DNA of 64,000 bases, taken from Watersipora subatra. Lineage: Eukaryota > Bryozoa > Gymnolaemata > Cheilostomatida > Watersiporidae. Positions 24,442 through 35,800 of this stretch are shown here, one piece after another. Below the pieces are notes generated by a model. That model worked only from the letters and a program-made list of their open reading frames with translations, had not been told where the DNA came from and ran no database searches. How positions within the stretch are numbered: position 1 is the first letter of the stretch; each line of letters opens with the position of its first letter. The stretch lies in contig NC_088711.1 in assembly GCF_963576615.1 (NCBI RefSeq), forward strand, positions 4,154,001 to 4,218,000. Reading direction: 5' to 3'. The position numbers and the translations under genes are program-made.

Positions 24442-27400
24442 ATGCCGACGTACTTCCAAAAGCCCGAAAATGCGCTCAAGAGAGCTGGTGGTTAGTTTTA
24501 TCTGATGTTAAATGTTCATATTGTACGAATTCGATATACTAGCGTTAAACCCTTATACCACTAGGTAGTTTTTTAGAGTGTTCTAAATTATCTGAGGTAA
24601 ACCTAATAAAATGTTAATGCTACTCTTGAGTGATATTTTGCATTTAATCTACTAAACATTTTCTTATTTTATTGCAGAGTTTATGGGTGTGTCAAAGCCG
24701 GAACAAGCGTTAGATGTTCTATATGATGTGATCAAAAGTAAACGACATCGAACATGGCAGAAAACGCACGAACCCATAATGATGCGTTATTTAGAATTGT
24801 GTGTCGACTTGAAAAAAAGTCACCTCGCCAAAGAGGGTCTCTATCAGTACAAAAACATTTGCCAAATGGTACGCAACAGCTCATATTGTGTTTTTGTTAA
24901 TATAACAAATGTTTCCTTCATGCTTAAAGTTTGCCATCGTTTTAGGTCAATGTGAAATCACTTGACACTGTGATAAGACATTACCTAGACCTCGCCTCTC
25001 AAAAAACTGAAGCTGCTCGAGAGGAATCTCAGCAAACCTGTCTAGACATTGATGATTTGGATATCATTCAAACGCCAGAAAGGTATTTCGTTTGCCTTGT
25101 AAACTTGATATTTTTTGCATGCACTTCGGAGGGTTTGTTAGTTTTGTTAAACTAGCAAGCACCATGTTTTACTGTGCAAAATGAATTGACTTGCAGCATT
25201 GTGTACTGTGCTATACATTGTGCATCATGTTGAAATCGTACAATCCATCTCTGTATTGCTTATTGTAGCTGTTACAATTTTCGATTTCTTGGTGTGATTA
25301 AAATTGTCTTCCAACTAAATTTGGGTAGTTGTTTTACAACCCGTCTGGGCCAAGCATGGTCGTATTAAAACTTGAAACTATCCCATCTTTGTAGCCTGTC
25401 ATATTGCTAGGATATTTGGTCCTTCTAAATATCTATAAGTCGTTGTGAGTTTATTGTACAAATGTTCATTGTAGCTTATTGCTTGCTGCGGTGACAGCTG
25501 AAGATGCTCAAGACAGGTCAGACCGGGCTATTCTAACGCCTTGGGTCAAGTTTTTGTGGGAATCTTATCGGCAATGTCTAGACTTACTTAGAAATAACAA
25601 CCGTGTTGAAAGATTATACCATGACATAGCCAAGCAGGCATTTGATTTCTGCTTGAAGTACACTAGAAAGACGGAATTTCGAAAGCTTTGCGATAATGTA
25701 TGTGAATCAGGTTAAGTTTGCCTCTTACATATTCTGTCAAAAGCAAAAACCCGATTCTTTGCAATAAGTAGCTATTTCGTTATACTTTTAGTTGAGAAAT
25801 CACTTGAAGCAAATAGTAGAAAAGACACACACGCAAGCTAATGCAGTCTCTCTCAATAATCCAGACAGTTTGAATATGCACTTGGAAACTCGTCTGAACC
25901 AACTCGACTCCGCAATTTCCATGGAACTGTGGCAGGTGGTGATTAATGATACATTTAGTGATGTGTTATTGGTTTTTATCATTGCTGATTGGTGTGATAG
26001 TTAAAATAACTTTTACAGGAAGCTTTCAAAGCTGTTGAAGACATTCATGACCTTATAATCAGATCTAAAAAAGTTCCTCGTCCATCACTTCTAGCCAATT
26101 ATTTTGAAAATGTGAGCCTTGTCTTCTTTAAATCTGGAAATCATCTCTTCCATGCAGCGGCTTGTCATCGTCTATTCGTCTTGATAGCAGAGCAGAAGAA
26201 GAATCCTAGTCAGGAGGAAATTACTAGGTATATATTTAGATCTTAATTATATAATACCAATTTGTGAAATGCACGGCGCTAGCAGGTAAAAATGATAAAT
26301 CTTTACCTTCCTTTTATTTTCGTGCCAGATAATCTGGAGTCAAGTTTGAGCCAGTTTGAGCTTTCATGCTGGTTATAGATACTGCCAAACAAGCTTGTAT
26401 GTCAATACGTAGTTTTGTCTTTTCGTGCTGTCAGTTTTCTTGTTTTTTAGAATGGCAAACAGGGTTTTATGTTCCACCCTTTCCATACCAATTCCTCCAA
26501 CTCGCTACTCCATAGACCAACTTCTGGAATCCAATGATGCAGAAAAGAGACGTCGACTAGCCTCTCTTTTGAGTCTTTCTGCTGTTCCTAATCCGCCAAC
26601 ACGAGCTAGTCTTATCAAAGAGTTGGTAGGTTTGTCAGCGCATCATTCAGGTTGTTTTTACTTCAAAGCTCTTCTACGACCTGCATGGTCCTTCATTTGT
26701 CATGCTGGTAACTGTTGAGCTAAAATCAAATAAAAGTAACACATACTGATTATGCTTTGGTTCGTAATCCGTTATTTGTGCTCAACTTTTACAGTCATCA
26801 ATTATTGTTTATTTTGCAGATGAGAAATAATGTTCTGCAATACACCAGTCCAGAAATAAAATCGATGTATTTAAGTTTGGAAGTAGAGTTTGATCCCTTG
26901 AATTTATCATCCAAACTGTCCAAGTGTATGGACTATGTTGGTCAACAGGAATACCTAACGCGATATGTAGATGCTCTGCAAGAGATGACAGTCATTCGGC
27001 TCATCAAACAGGTATGGTTGATAGTACTTGCGGTGTGTACAACTGGTAGGTATTTACCAGGTTTCTTTCTCAGTTAATGAAATACATAGGGGTATGGTAA
27101 ATCACAAGCCGCAGTTGGTTGCAGTTCAAAGCTTTTATACAATGCAATCATGTTTAGTGGTTTTTTCTAATTTTCGATAATTTGCACAAAAACATGAATG
27201 TCATTATTTCATTTTTTCAAAGGAATGCTAGAAGTGTAAAAAACTAGCGTTACACTAAAACGTCGACTCAGTTTTAGTTAGCTATTTTATAGATATCTGG
27301 CTGTTCTCAGTGGATTTATAAGAATTAAAACCCAACCTAGGGAGTATTGTGCTTGGTAAGTAATATACATATTATTTGTACAGCGCAACATTCCTAAAGT

Positions 27401-30400
27401 ATTGTATTTTTGTAAGAAAAGTATATGGTTATCATTGTGTAATGGCTTAGAATAATTCTACTACTAATGTAAAAGATCACTATTTATCTCGAAGCATCTC
27501 AATACCATTTGCATTTAAAGAAGGCTTATTCTGGCTGACAGTGTGCTTTGCATTGTTTTGGTCAGTACAGGCCTAAAGCAAACAAATTATTCTGGTTTAG
27601 TGGTTTGTTGCTGCTGAACTTCGTACGATTTGTACAACATGGTATATATTTAGTTTCTATCTCAGTTTCTTAATCTCCCAATTTCGTTTTATTGCAGGTT
27701 GCACAAATATATCAGTGTGTAGAATTTGAGAGGTTAAGGGCTTTGATACCCTTCGTGTCTCCATTTGAGTTGGAAAGGATTGTTGTACAAGCTGCAAAGA
27801 ACATCGATTTGCCTGTGAGTATTCTTTGAGTACATTTTGATTATTTGCTTTAAAATAGGAGCTTCTTAGATGGGCTTTTTACGGCTCTACTGTTGCTGGA
27901 TATCTTATTGGTATACCGGGTGTCAATTAGAACCAATATCAAACTAGCTTTGGAACAAAGTGCATGTCCAATTAACTGGTTATGCAAAGAACAAGGTCAG
28001 ACACATTAAAACCTATTTAAAGTGAGTCTCTGAGTAATAATGAGTATCTCTTGCTGCTATATAGGTGCGGCTGGATCATCTTAATCAATCTGTAAGTTTC
28101 GGTACTGATCTTAATGTCTGTCTGCAAGAGGATGTGGAGGAAGGACCATTTTTGCAACACATGCCTGGAGAGCAGTTGCGGAACCAGTTGCAACATATGG
28201 CAAAAGCTCTTTGTTCTGCCATTACCAAGTTAAATGCAGATGACACTGACAAGGTGAGTAGTGTCAATTCTCTGAATAATATTTTAATGTGTTGGGTAAA
28301 TGACTGGCAAATGATGCAACTCACAAGACGACTGCAAGCATAAATCATCAGGTCCAGCAATGGATGAACCCTCTGATGTGGTGCTGTGTTTCACGATACT
28401 TGCCCTACCAGGCTGTCTGATGCCAGATAGATCAGTAAAATAATCTCCCATATGGTTAGTTTTGTGTAGTCAGTCATTTCAGTGTTTAATTGCAGGCTTT
28501 GAATTTGGAGATCAAGCTCAAAAAGATAGATGCTTACAAAAAATCAGAGAAGCGAGATCGGGAACGAATTCTTACTCGCAAGAATGAGATCGAAAGTCGT
28601 AAAGAAAAGTTGGAGATCATTAGTAAAGAGCGGGTTAGTCTAGCTTGTTTTAGTATCTGTGATCTACTGCTAACGTGGCTGGTCTGTTGCTAGATATCAT
28701 CATGGTATATTAGGTGTCAAATACAGCCTACATCATTCTGTGGCCATAACAAAGTGCATCTCCAGATATTTGTTGATGTAAAGAAGAGTTACGGACATCG
28801 TTATTCATTTCTTAGTGCTTGAAAGCTGCCTTTTTCGTGTGTTAACCAGTTGTTTGATGTGATGTTAGGATGAGCAAGAACTTGAACGGGAGAGGGAAAA
28901 GCAGAAACAGCTGCGTGATGCCGAAGAATTGCGTCTGAAGCGAGAGATGGCTGAAAGAGAGCGCCAACGTGCTCAACAAGAACACGAAAATATCAGAAAG
29001 AAAGAAGTTGGAAAACGTATTGAACAGTTGAAAACTACTGATATTGGTATTAGAGCGTTGGAGGGATTAACTGAATCGGCAAGTTTCTTTCCTTGTTGTG
29101 CCTATTTTCGCCAAGCCATTACCATACTGCGATGATCAGGTTGCGTGCATGAGCTTGGTTGACTGCTGCTATTCTATTTTAGCGTTAGTTTTCAGGTCAT
29201 GCGATATTATGCTGGACCTTTTGCGTAAAATTGCTTTAGTTGAGCACATATCACATGAGGTTCCAAAACAGAACACCAGGGTTTTCAAAAATGTAAAGTT
29301 GTGGTATTCATGATTTTTTTCCAATTTCAGGAGTTGGCGAAGTTAGATACTGATGACATTCTGCAAAAACAAGTTGAGCAATTGGAGAAAGAGAAGAAAG
29401 AGCTTCAGGAACGGCTAAAAAGTCAGGATAAGAAAGTACGTACATTATTGCTATGAAAATGTGTAGATCAAGTTTGTTGCTTTGTCACAGCTAACGAAAC
29501 TAAGCTATTGGCTGTACACATGCATTATCAATTCCAGCAAAGGAAGACATTCCCCACTGTTGTGGTGTTGCATTTCATGTCATATATGTAATGTTTGTGT
29601 CGTTTGGTTTAACACCGCATGCTCACTACATAAGGCCTAATTGTTGCAGGTAGATTACTTTATCCGAGCTAAAAGACTGGTAGAAATTCCTCTGCTGGAA
29701 CAACACGTCAAAGACAAAGCGCAAGCTAACAGAGAGCAATGGGATATCATGGAAGCCCAGCGTGTATGTTCTAAGGACATTGTTTATATTTTCTCAGTTG
29801 TAGCCTGATTAGATTTTCTCTATTGCTGTTCACATTCATATATGTTCTGATGACAGCCATACAGTATGAGCTACAAAAAGTTGTGATTGTTTTTTTTTTT
29901 GAGATCAAGTATTTTGCTAACTATTTTTGCTATTTTCTGTAGATAAGGAAACTGGAAAAGGATCGTGAGTTGGCTATGAAGAATAGAGACAGGTTAATCA
30001 GAATGGTGCCTGACAAGGAGGCCTTTATTGAACAGTTGACTGAATCAAGAAAGGATGAATATAATGTGAGTCGAAGACCATTGTTGGAAGCAATGATTAC
30101 TTTTGCATCAAGTGTTATATAATAGCATTTGAAATGGTAAAATTAAAGGTTAGGTGGCCTAAAATTGTTTAATATGGCAAATTTTTTATTAGCTGTAGAT
30201 GTTTGTTTGGTTTGTCTGTTGACGCATGCAGCAAGGCTATTGGCGCCGGCTGCGGTGGGTAGTGGGGCCTATCTATCTGGTGGTGCTAACGCCGTTGGAT
30301 ATTTTTGAGGCTTACCCTCCACTGTGTCATAGATCAATCGTCCCCAGAGTAACATCTGGTGTGGGCTAAGCGGAGTATATACCTGACCTTGGTGTAGTCA

Positions 30401-32283
30401 CTATGTGATGTTGACCACTGGGATAAACCATACACTGCACATGTGATATCCTATTCTTTAGGCAAAATTGGATGTCTTCAATCAGCTTTTGGCAGAAAAA
30501 AGATCTGAACGTTTGGCTGAAAGACGAGAGGCTCGAAAGCATGAAAGAATGGAGAAGGCGCTGCGTGCTAGAGAAGAGCGGAGACAACGAGAGCGTGATG
30601 AAGCAGCCCGCAAAGGTGAGTTCATTTGTGTTGCATTTATTTTTTGGAAAGCTCTGACATAGCGGTGTAACGGCTAACCGATGTGACAAAGACCTCACGC
30701 TGGTGACATACAGTGCGAGTTAATTCTGGCAGCCTAGAGTAAGAGTAGGGAATAAGCACAGGTTGTCAATTATATGATGCTTGTGAAGAATACTGCTTAC
30801 ATCATGTTAGTGTCAACAAATATTTGCATTGTAATGTGGTTAGATTACACACAGAACGAGAAGAAAGAATTGCAAGGGAAATCGAAGAGGAAGAGCGTAA
30901 AAGACGTGCTGAGGAGGAGCGCTTGGCAAAGTTGGACGAGTTGGCTGCTAAAAAACGTCAGCGAGAGTTAGAGGTCGAGCAAAAATTGGCTCGTGATCGA
31001 GAAAATATAGCTCCTTCGGCAGGCGCAGGAAGGTCTGGTGGTTGGCGAGAAAGAGAAGCAGCCAAGCATGACTCTTGGATGAAAAGGTCTGTGTAGTTGG
31101 CTTATGATGGCAGTCATTCTTGTAAAAGCTCACATTTGTTACATGCGGCAAGAATTGTGCATCTAATGGTTATACTAGGGTGTAAATGTTTAGAACTCTG
31201 TTAATTCAACCTTGAATACAATTACTTTGTCAGTGATGTGTGTTAGGCCTTATCAGTATGGATTTTGTTTTTAGACGTGATACAGAAAGTCGTGATGACA
31301 GACCTTGGGGTCGTGAAAATCGTGATGAGGCTCGAAGAGATCAGTACGATGCACCTTGCAGAGATTTTAGAGGCCAGGATAGCGGACGACGCGATTTAAG
31401 AGATGATGATAGGTCGGGAGGTGGATGGCGTGGTGGATCTGAGAGGCGAGGAGATCACGACAGATTTGAAAGACGTGGAGACAGCGATCGTTGGAGTCGT
31501 GGAGGAGAAGAGCGTTGGTCGAGAGGAGGTGATGCAAGATATGATAATCATCCACGACAAGGAGAGGATTCTGGTAGAGAAAGAGATTTTGGCCGTCGCG
31601 ATGATCACAGAGATGATCGACGATCCGACAGTGATCGGGGGTAAGTTGTATTCAATGATTAGTGTTATTCCAAATGACACGTGCAGTCAGGCTATTGGCG
31701 CCAGCTGCGGTGGGTAGTGGGGCCTATCTATCTGGTGGTGCTAGGCACTGTCGGATGTCTTTGAGGCTTACCCTCCACTGTGTCATAGATCAATCGTGTC
31801 CCCAGAGTAACATCTGGTGTGGGCTAAGCGGAGTATATACCTGACCTTGGTGTAGTCACTATGTGATGTTGACCACTGGGATAAACCATACACTGCACAT
31901 TTCTCTTACTTTTTGGTATCTTTCTCCAACTCCAGTCTCTGTTTAATTTCTTGGGTGATTGTTATATTCAGATCAGATCCTTGGAGGCGGGGTGGAGATT
32001 CGGGTCCAGTTAGGCGAGGAGATGGGCCTCCGCGTGGGAGTAGTGGAGCTTCTAGAGATGATGAAGTGTGGCGCAGGGGTAAGTTAGTATTAAGGCGCTA
32101 TGAACTGATTGAAATCAGGCTTTGCATGGTCCGTTTTCATTATTACCTGCTTCAACTATTGTTTAGTATTCATAATTTTAAGTTTTTACATTTATCGCTT
32201 ACTTTTAAGGAGGAGATCGTTCAAAAAGAAATGATGAAAAACCGACTGACTCAGATGGGTGGAGCACTGTCCGATATAAATAA
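24442..32283 (+). CDS. EIF3A: Eukaryotic translation initiation factor 3 subunit A
   Basis: Largest subunit of the eIF3 complex, which organises the 43S pre-initiation complex on the 40S ribosome. Twenty exons: 24442-24490, 24678-24868, 24946-25082, 25475-25697, 25792-25935, 26019-26227, 26451-26625, 26820-27011, 27698-27814, 28065-28253, 28496-28633, 28869-29078, 29331-29435, 29650-29763, 29943-30065, 30462-30615, 30855-31086, 31275-31640, 31972-32078, 32210-32283. They total 3249 nt, or 1082 codons plus TAA. The N-terminus ([18 protein letters not shown]) and [16 protein letters not shown] closely match human eIF3a. The PCI region is at about residues 320-500. A charged coiled coil runs from ~545 to ~890. 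An Arg/Asp/Gly-rich tail (~900-1060) replaces the long decapeptide repeats of the ~1380-residue human protein, ending DGWSTVRYK. Intron 12 has a GC donor. Three copies of a 224-bp element lie in introns 15 and 18 and just after the stop. Confidence 0.97.
27885..28010 (+). repeat. Intronic repeat, copy 1
   Basis: In eIF3A intron 9. It shares tgttgctggatatc, ggtat, aggtgtcaa and aacaaagtgcat in the same order with 28675-28800, at roughly two-thirds identity by eye. Confidence 0.5.
28675..28800 (+). repeat. Intronic repeat, copy 2
   Basis: In eIF3A intron 11, diverged partner of 27885-28010 in the same orientation. Confidence 0.5.
29079..29330 (+). other. GC-AG intron of eIF3A
   Basis: Exon 12 must end after the Glu-Ser codons at 29078 to keep frame with exon 13 (ELAKLDTDD...). 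The intron then begins GCAAGT and ends CAG. Using the next GT (4 nt further) shifts the frame and hits a stop within a few codons. Confidence 0.75.
30222..30445 (+). mobile_element. ~224-bp repeat (family C), copy 1
   Basis: In eIF3A intron 15. Begins near gcatgcagcaaggctattgg and ends tacactgcacatgtg. The tips form a short imperfect inverted repeat (best seen in copy 2: acacgtgcagt against the inverse of actgcacatgt). It ends about 16 nt before the exon 16 acceptor (30461). MITE-like; no polymerase III boxes seen. Confidence 0.85.
31677..31901 (+). mobile_element. ~224-bp repeat (family C), copy 2
   Basis: In eIF3A intron 18, same orientation as copy 1 and very similar, including the long shared block around cagagtaacatctggtgtgg. 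Begins about 37 nt after the exon 18 donor. Confidence 0.85.
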
Positions 32284-32379
32284 GATGTAGGTATTAAGAG
32301 TTAGTTTAGTGTCTCATTGATTTTTACTTCTGGTTTTGTATTCGTCAATTTATAATTATTAAAACGGATATATGTTTGA

Positions 32380-32604
32380 TGCATGCAGCAAGGCTATTGG
32401 CGCCGGCTGCGGTGGGTAGTGGGGCCTATCTATCGGGTGGTGCTAGCACCGTCGGATATCTTTGAGGCTTACCCTCCACTGTGTCATAGATCAATCGAGT
32501 CCCCAGAGTAACATCTGGTGTGGGCTAAGCGGAGTATATACCTGACCTTGGTGTAGTCACTATGTGATGTTGACCACTGGGATAAACCATGCACTGCACA
32601 TGTG
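32380..32604 (+). mobile_element. ~224-bp repeat (family C), copy 3
   Basis: Begins 97 nt after the eIF3A stop codon, so it lies in the 3' UTR or just beyond. An ATTAAA at 32357 precedes it and could be the poly(A) signal, which would leave it outside the mRNA. Confidence 0.85.
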
Positions 32605-32857
32605 ATTTAACAGTAATTGCTATATCACCAATGTCTTTATTTTAGGATTGAAGACGCCTGTTAAAAAGACACCGTTGGAGTGACTGCATAGTTTATTTAT
32701 TATTTTGTGATATATCAAACTGATTTGCTGAATCATTTTATGTATATGCTCTACATAATATAAAACAGCTTGTAATAATAAGGTGATTTATTGATTTGGT
32801 GCTGAAGCTAAGTGATGCAAGTAGGAATATTTGAAGCTGTCGTATTCTGGTATCGCA

Positions 32858-35800
32858 CTACGTGTAACTGGTAGATTGTCTAAGAGGAATAATGATTAAA
32901 ATCATGCTTGTTGTCATGATGAGCAGAGCGAAAAACATCCAACCTAGGAGATTGTCCATGACCAATGCTACTAAAATCCATTCATCGTTGTCCTTTTCAT
33001 CAAATGGCATATTTTTGTATGCTTCTGCCAGTCTTTCCTCTTCTGTTTGGCTTAGATCAGGTGTGTCATCAATTGTTCTGGGGCTGACATCTCCATTTGC
33101 TAGGTTCTCAGAGTTGTGGTTTTCCCGGTCAGCTTCTTGATTCTGCAATCGATGTGGCGTGCTAAGCGTAATCAGTCGGACTAATGTAAAGCGTGAGGTT
33201 TTCACATCAATTTGTTACATAATTGTTAAAGGTTGACTCGCAACAAAATTCACATTGCAGTTGACATCAAAAGATTCATCGTGTCTTACTATGTTATGTT
33301 GTAGGTGCAAATTATGTGGAAATGTGACTAAAAGGTCAAAAACGAGCAGTTAATAGCGGCCATCGCAAAACCGTCGTAGATTAGAATCGCTTTCCAAAAT
33401 GACTCAAATGGGATGTAGTTGTACAAGATGGTTTTTGTTTACACTATTATGCACTCATTCGTCGAAGTATTTTCACAAGTATACTTCACGCGTTCATTAA
33501 AACCAAGTCTATTGTTCTTACGCGTCTGTTTTATCGTCGTTGTAATGCTGCCACTATTAGCACTGATATCTTATCTTTCCTAAAAATTCATTTATTTTTT
33601 AAACTCCGAAGGGGTACATATCACTGTCTGATAATAAAGACGAGCCTGTTGGTCACTTGTGATAATCGAAAAGTGCTGCAGAAATTACTTGCAAAGTATT
33701 GGGTCACGTGATCAGATTCCGACTTGATTTAATAATGCTGAAACAAAACTGAAGTAGCGAGCATCTATAATTGATACGGGGTCTTCGGTAAAACCCGAAG
33801 TGTTTGTCATAAACTAGTTCTACGATAAGTATTATACATGTATTGAGCTTTTTAATGGCCTTTCAATTCACGTGAGAACATCACGGGACAAAACAACCAA
33901 ACTGTCATGACTACGTCAGAGAAATGAAGAGATTCCAATCTACGGCGGCTTTTAAGAGCTTGTAATCACATTTCCACATACTTGGCACCTACAACACAAC
34001 AGAGTAAGACTTCATGAATCTTTTGATACCAAATAACTGTAATGTGAATTTTCTTGCAAGTCAACCTTTTCAAAACAGGTTGATGATTGCATTCTGAGAG
34101 TGCTTTACAAAATCTGCATGGCTCACCAATGTAGTCGTCTCCTCTGCTGGCATGTTTTCTTTGCCTTCCCTTTGTCTAAGTTTCATCAGCCTTCTCATTA
34201 ACTTAATGCGTTTCTTCTTCTTTGGTGTAATGCCTTGCATAGTGAATGATGTAAATAATGGCAGCTACAACCAAGAATATAAGTACATGTACATAGATAT
34301 GCAAGTGCTAGTTTACTGTAAAACCTTTTCCAGATGGTAACTTACCTTAGGTAACTGTATTTTGAGCATTTTTGGTAGCTTGCCGAGGAAAACTTTGCGT
34401 ACCCAATTTGGCACAGGCTGGAGTTTTGGTCTTCTGTGGTGTAGATTTTCAATAATAATAGCGATGAGCAACGAAACAGATATCATGCCCATGATGATAA
34501 CCAGATAGATCCCTACAAATGCCAGAGGAATGTTACATAAATTGGCTTGAAGTCGGCAGCCTCCTATTTATCTTCGCTGATAATCATGTTTTGACTGCAT
34601 GTATACGTGTGCCGCATTGCTTACCCATAACTGGTGTGTAATCAGATGTCTTTGGTATATTCTCATTGACAAGGATTGCGAAAACAAACACGGTCAGCAG
34701 GATACCCAGACCAAAGCTTACTTTTTCACCACTGTCTGCTGGCAGTATAAAAAGACCTATGCCAAGACTGTTCAGTAAAATACATGGTATGATAATGTTG
34801 AGCCAGTAGTACAATGCTTTTCTTTTTAATTTGATAGTAATGTCAATGAGAGTGTAGCTCATGTTTAGATCTGGGTAAAACTGCACTTCTCGAGAGATAT
34901 TGGTGTCGATCAACTCCCAAGCCCCGCTCACCGTGTACCTATCAAGGTTGGCATGCGTGTCCATCAGTGTATAGTTCACCTGTAATAAAGGAAGCCTGAT
35001 GAATTTGGAACCTTACCACCCTTAGGTAATATAATATTACACAGATATTGATGTAGAGGACTATCAAGATTAGCCAATAACTGATATGTAGTTGCTAGAC
35101 AAACCTGCTCACTGTGGTAGCCCCATGGTCCGATGGTTAGAGCGCATGTCTGATAATCAAATGGAAAAAATGTGACGTCAATTATGCATGGACTAAGGAG
35201 GGTAGCGGATGGCCACCATTCCATTGATCCTGTGTAGTCTAGAGGAACTCTGTCGAATGATGTAACGTAACCAGAATCATCAGAGCTGTAATGCACAATG
35301 TGAACTGGCTGTGTCTAAACTTGATACAATATCAGCTTTTTAAAAATGTATTGCTCATTTTGTAGCGCAGGATTTCAGCACAACTTTATATCTTTATGGC
35401 ATGTATTATACTCAATATAAAAGTATTGTTCTCTCTAAGTAGTTGCAGAGTAATAATGTTCATAAGGGTCAAAGGGTGATAGGTTTTTAATTGGTAGAGT
35501 TGCTTAATTCAGAATGCTAATAATTTATCCCATTTTGAAGACTGTCATACCTTTGGTAGAGAAATGTGTCAGGCAGCCACAGCATCTTATTTGGTATGAT
35601 TAGAGTTTCTATATCTGCATACTGAGCTGGGTTCCAAGTTAGGCGCTCATCTGTCCATCGCTACAGTTTATAAAAATGGCTTCTAGAGCGACAGTCACTA
35701 ATCAACAAAGAAGCTCGTTTCCTAAACGTATATACATGTAGTTACGTATACTAACGCGGAGTTAGCCAGAGTATAGGTAGTACAGTAGATGCTCCTACAA

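Noticed and set aside
31367-31717. Open frames antisense to and out of frame with eIF3A exon 18
   Set aside because: They are caused by the biased Arg/Asp codons of the real exon.
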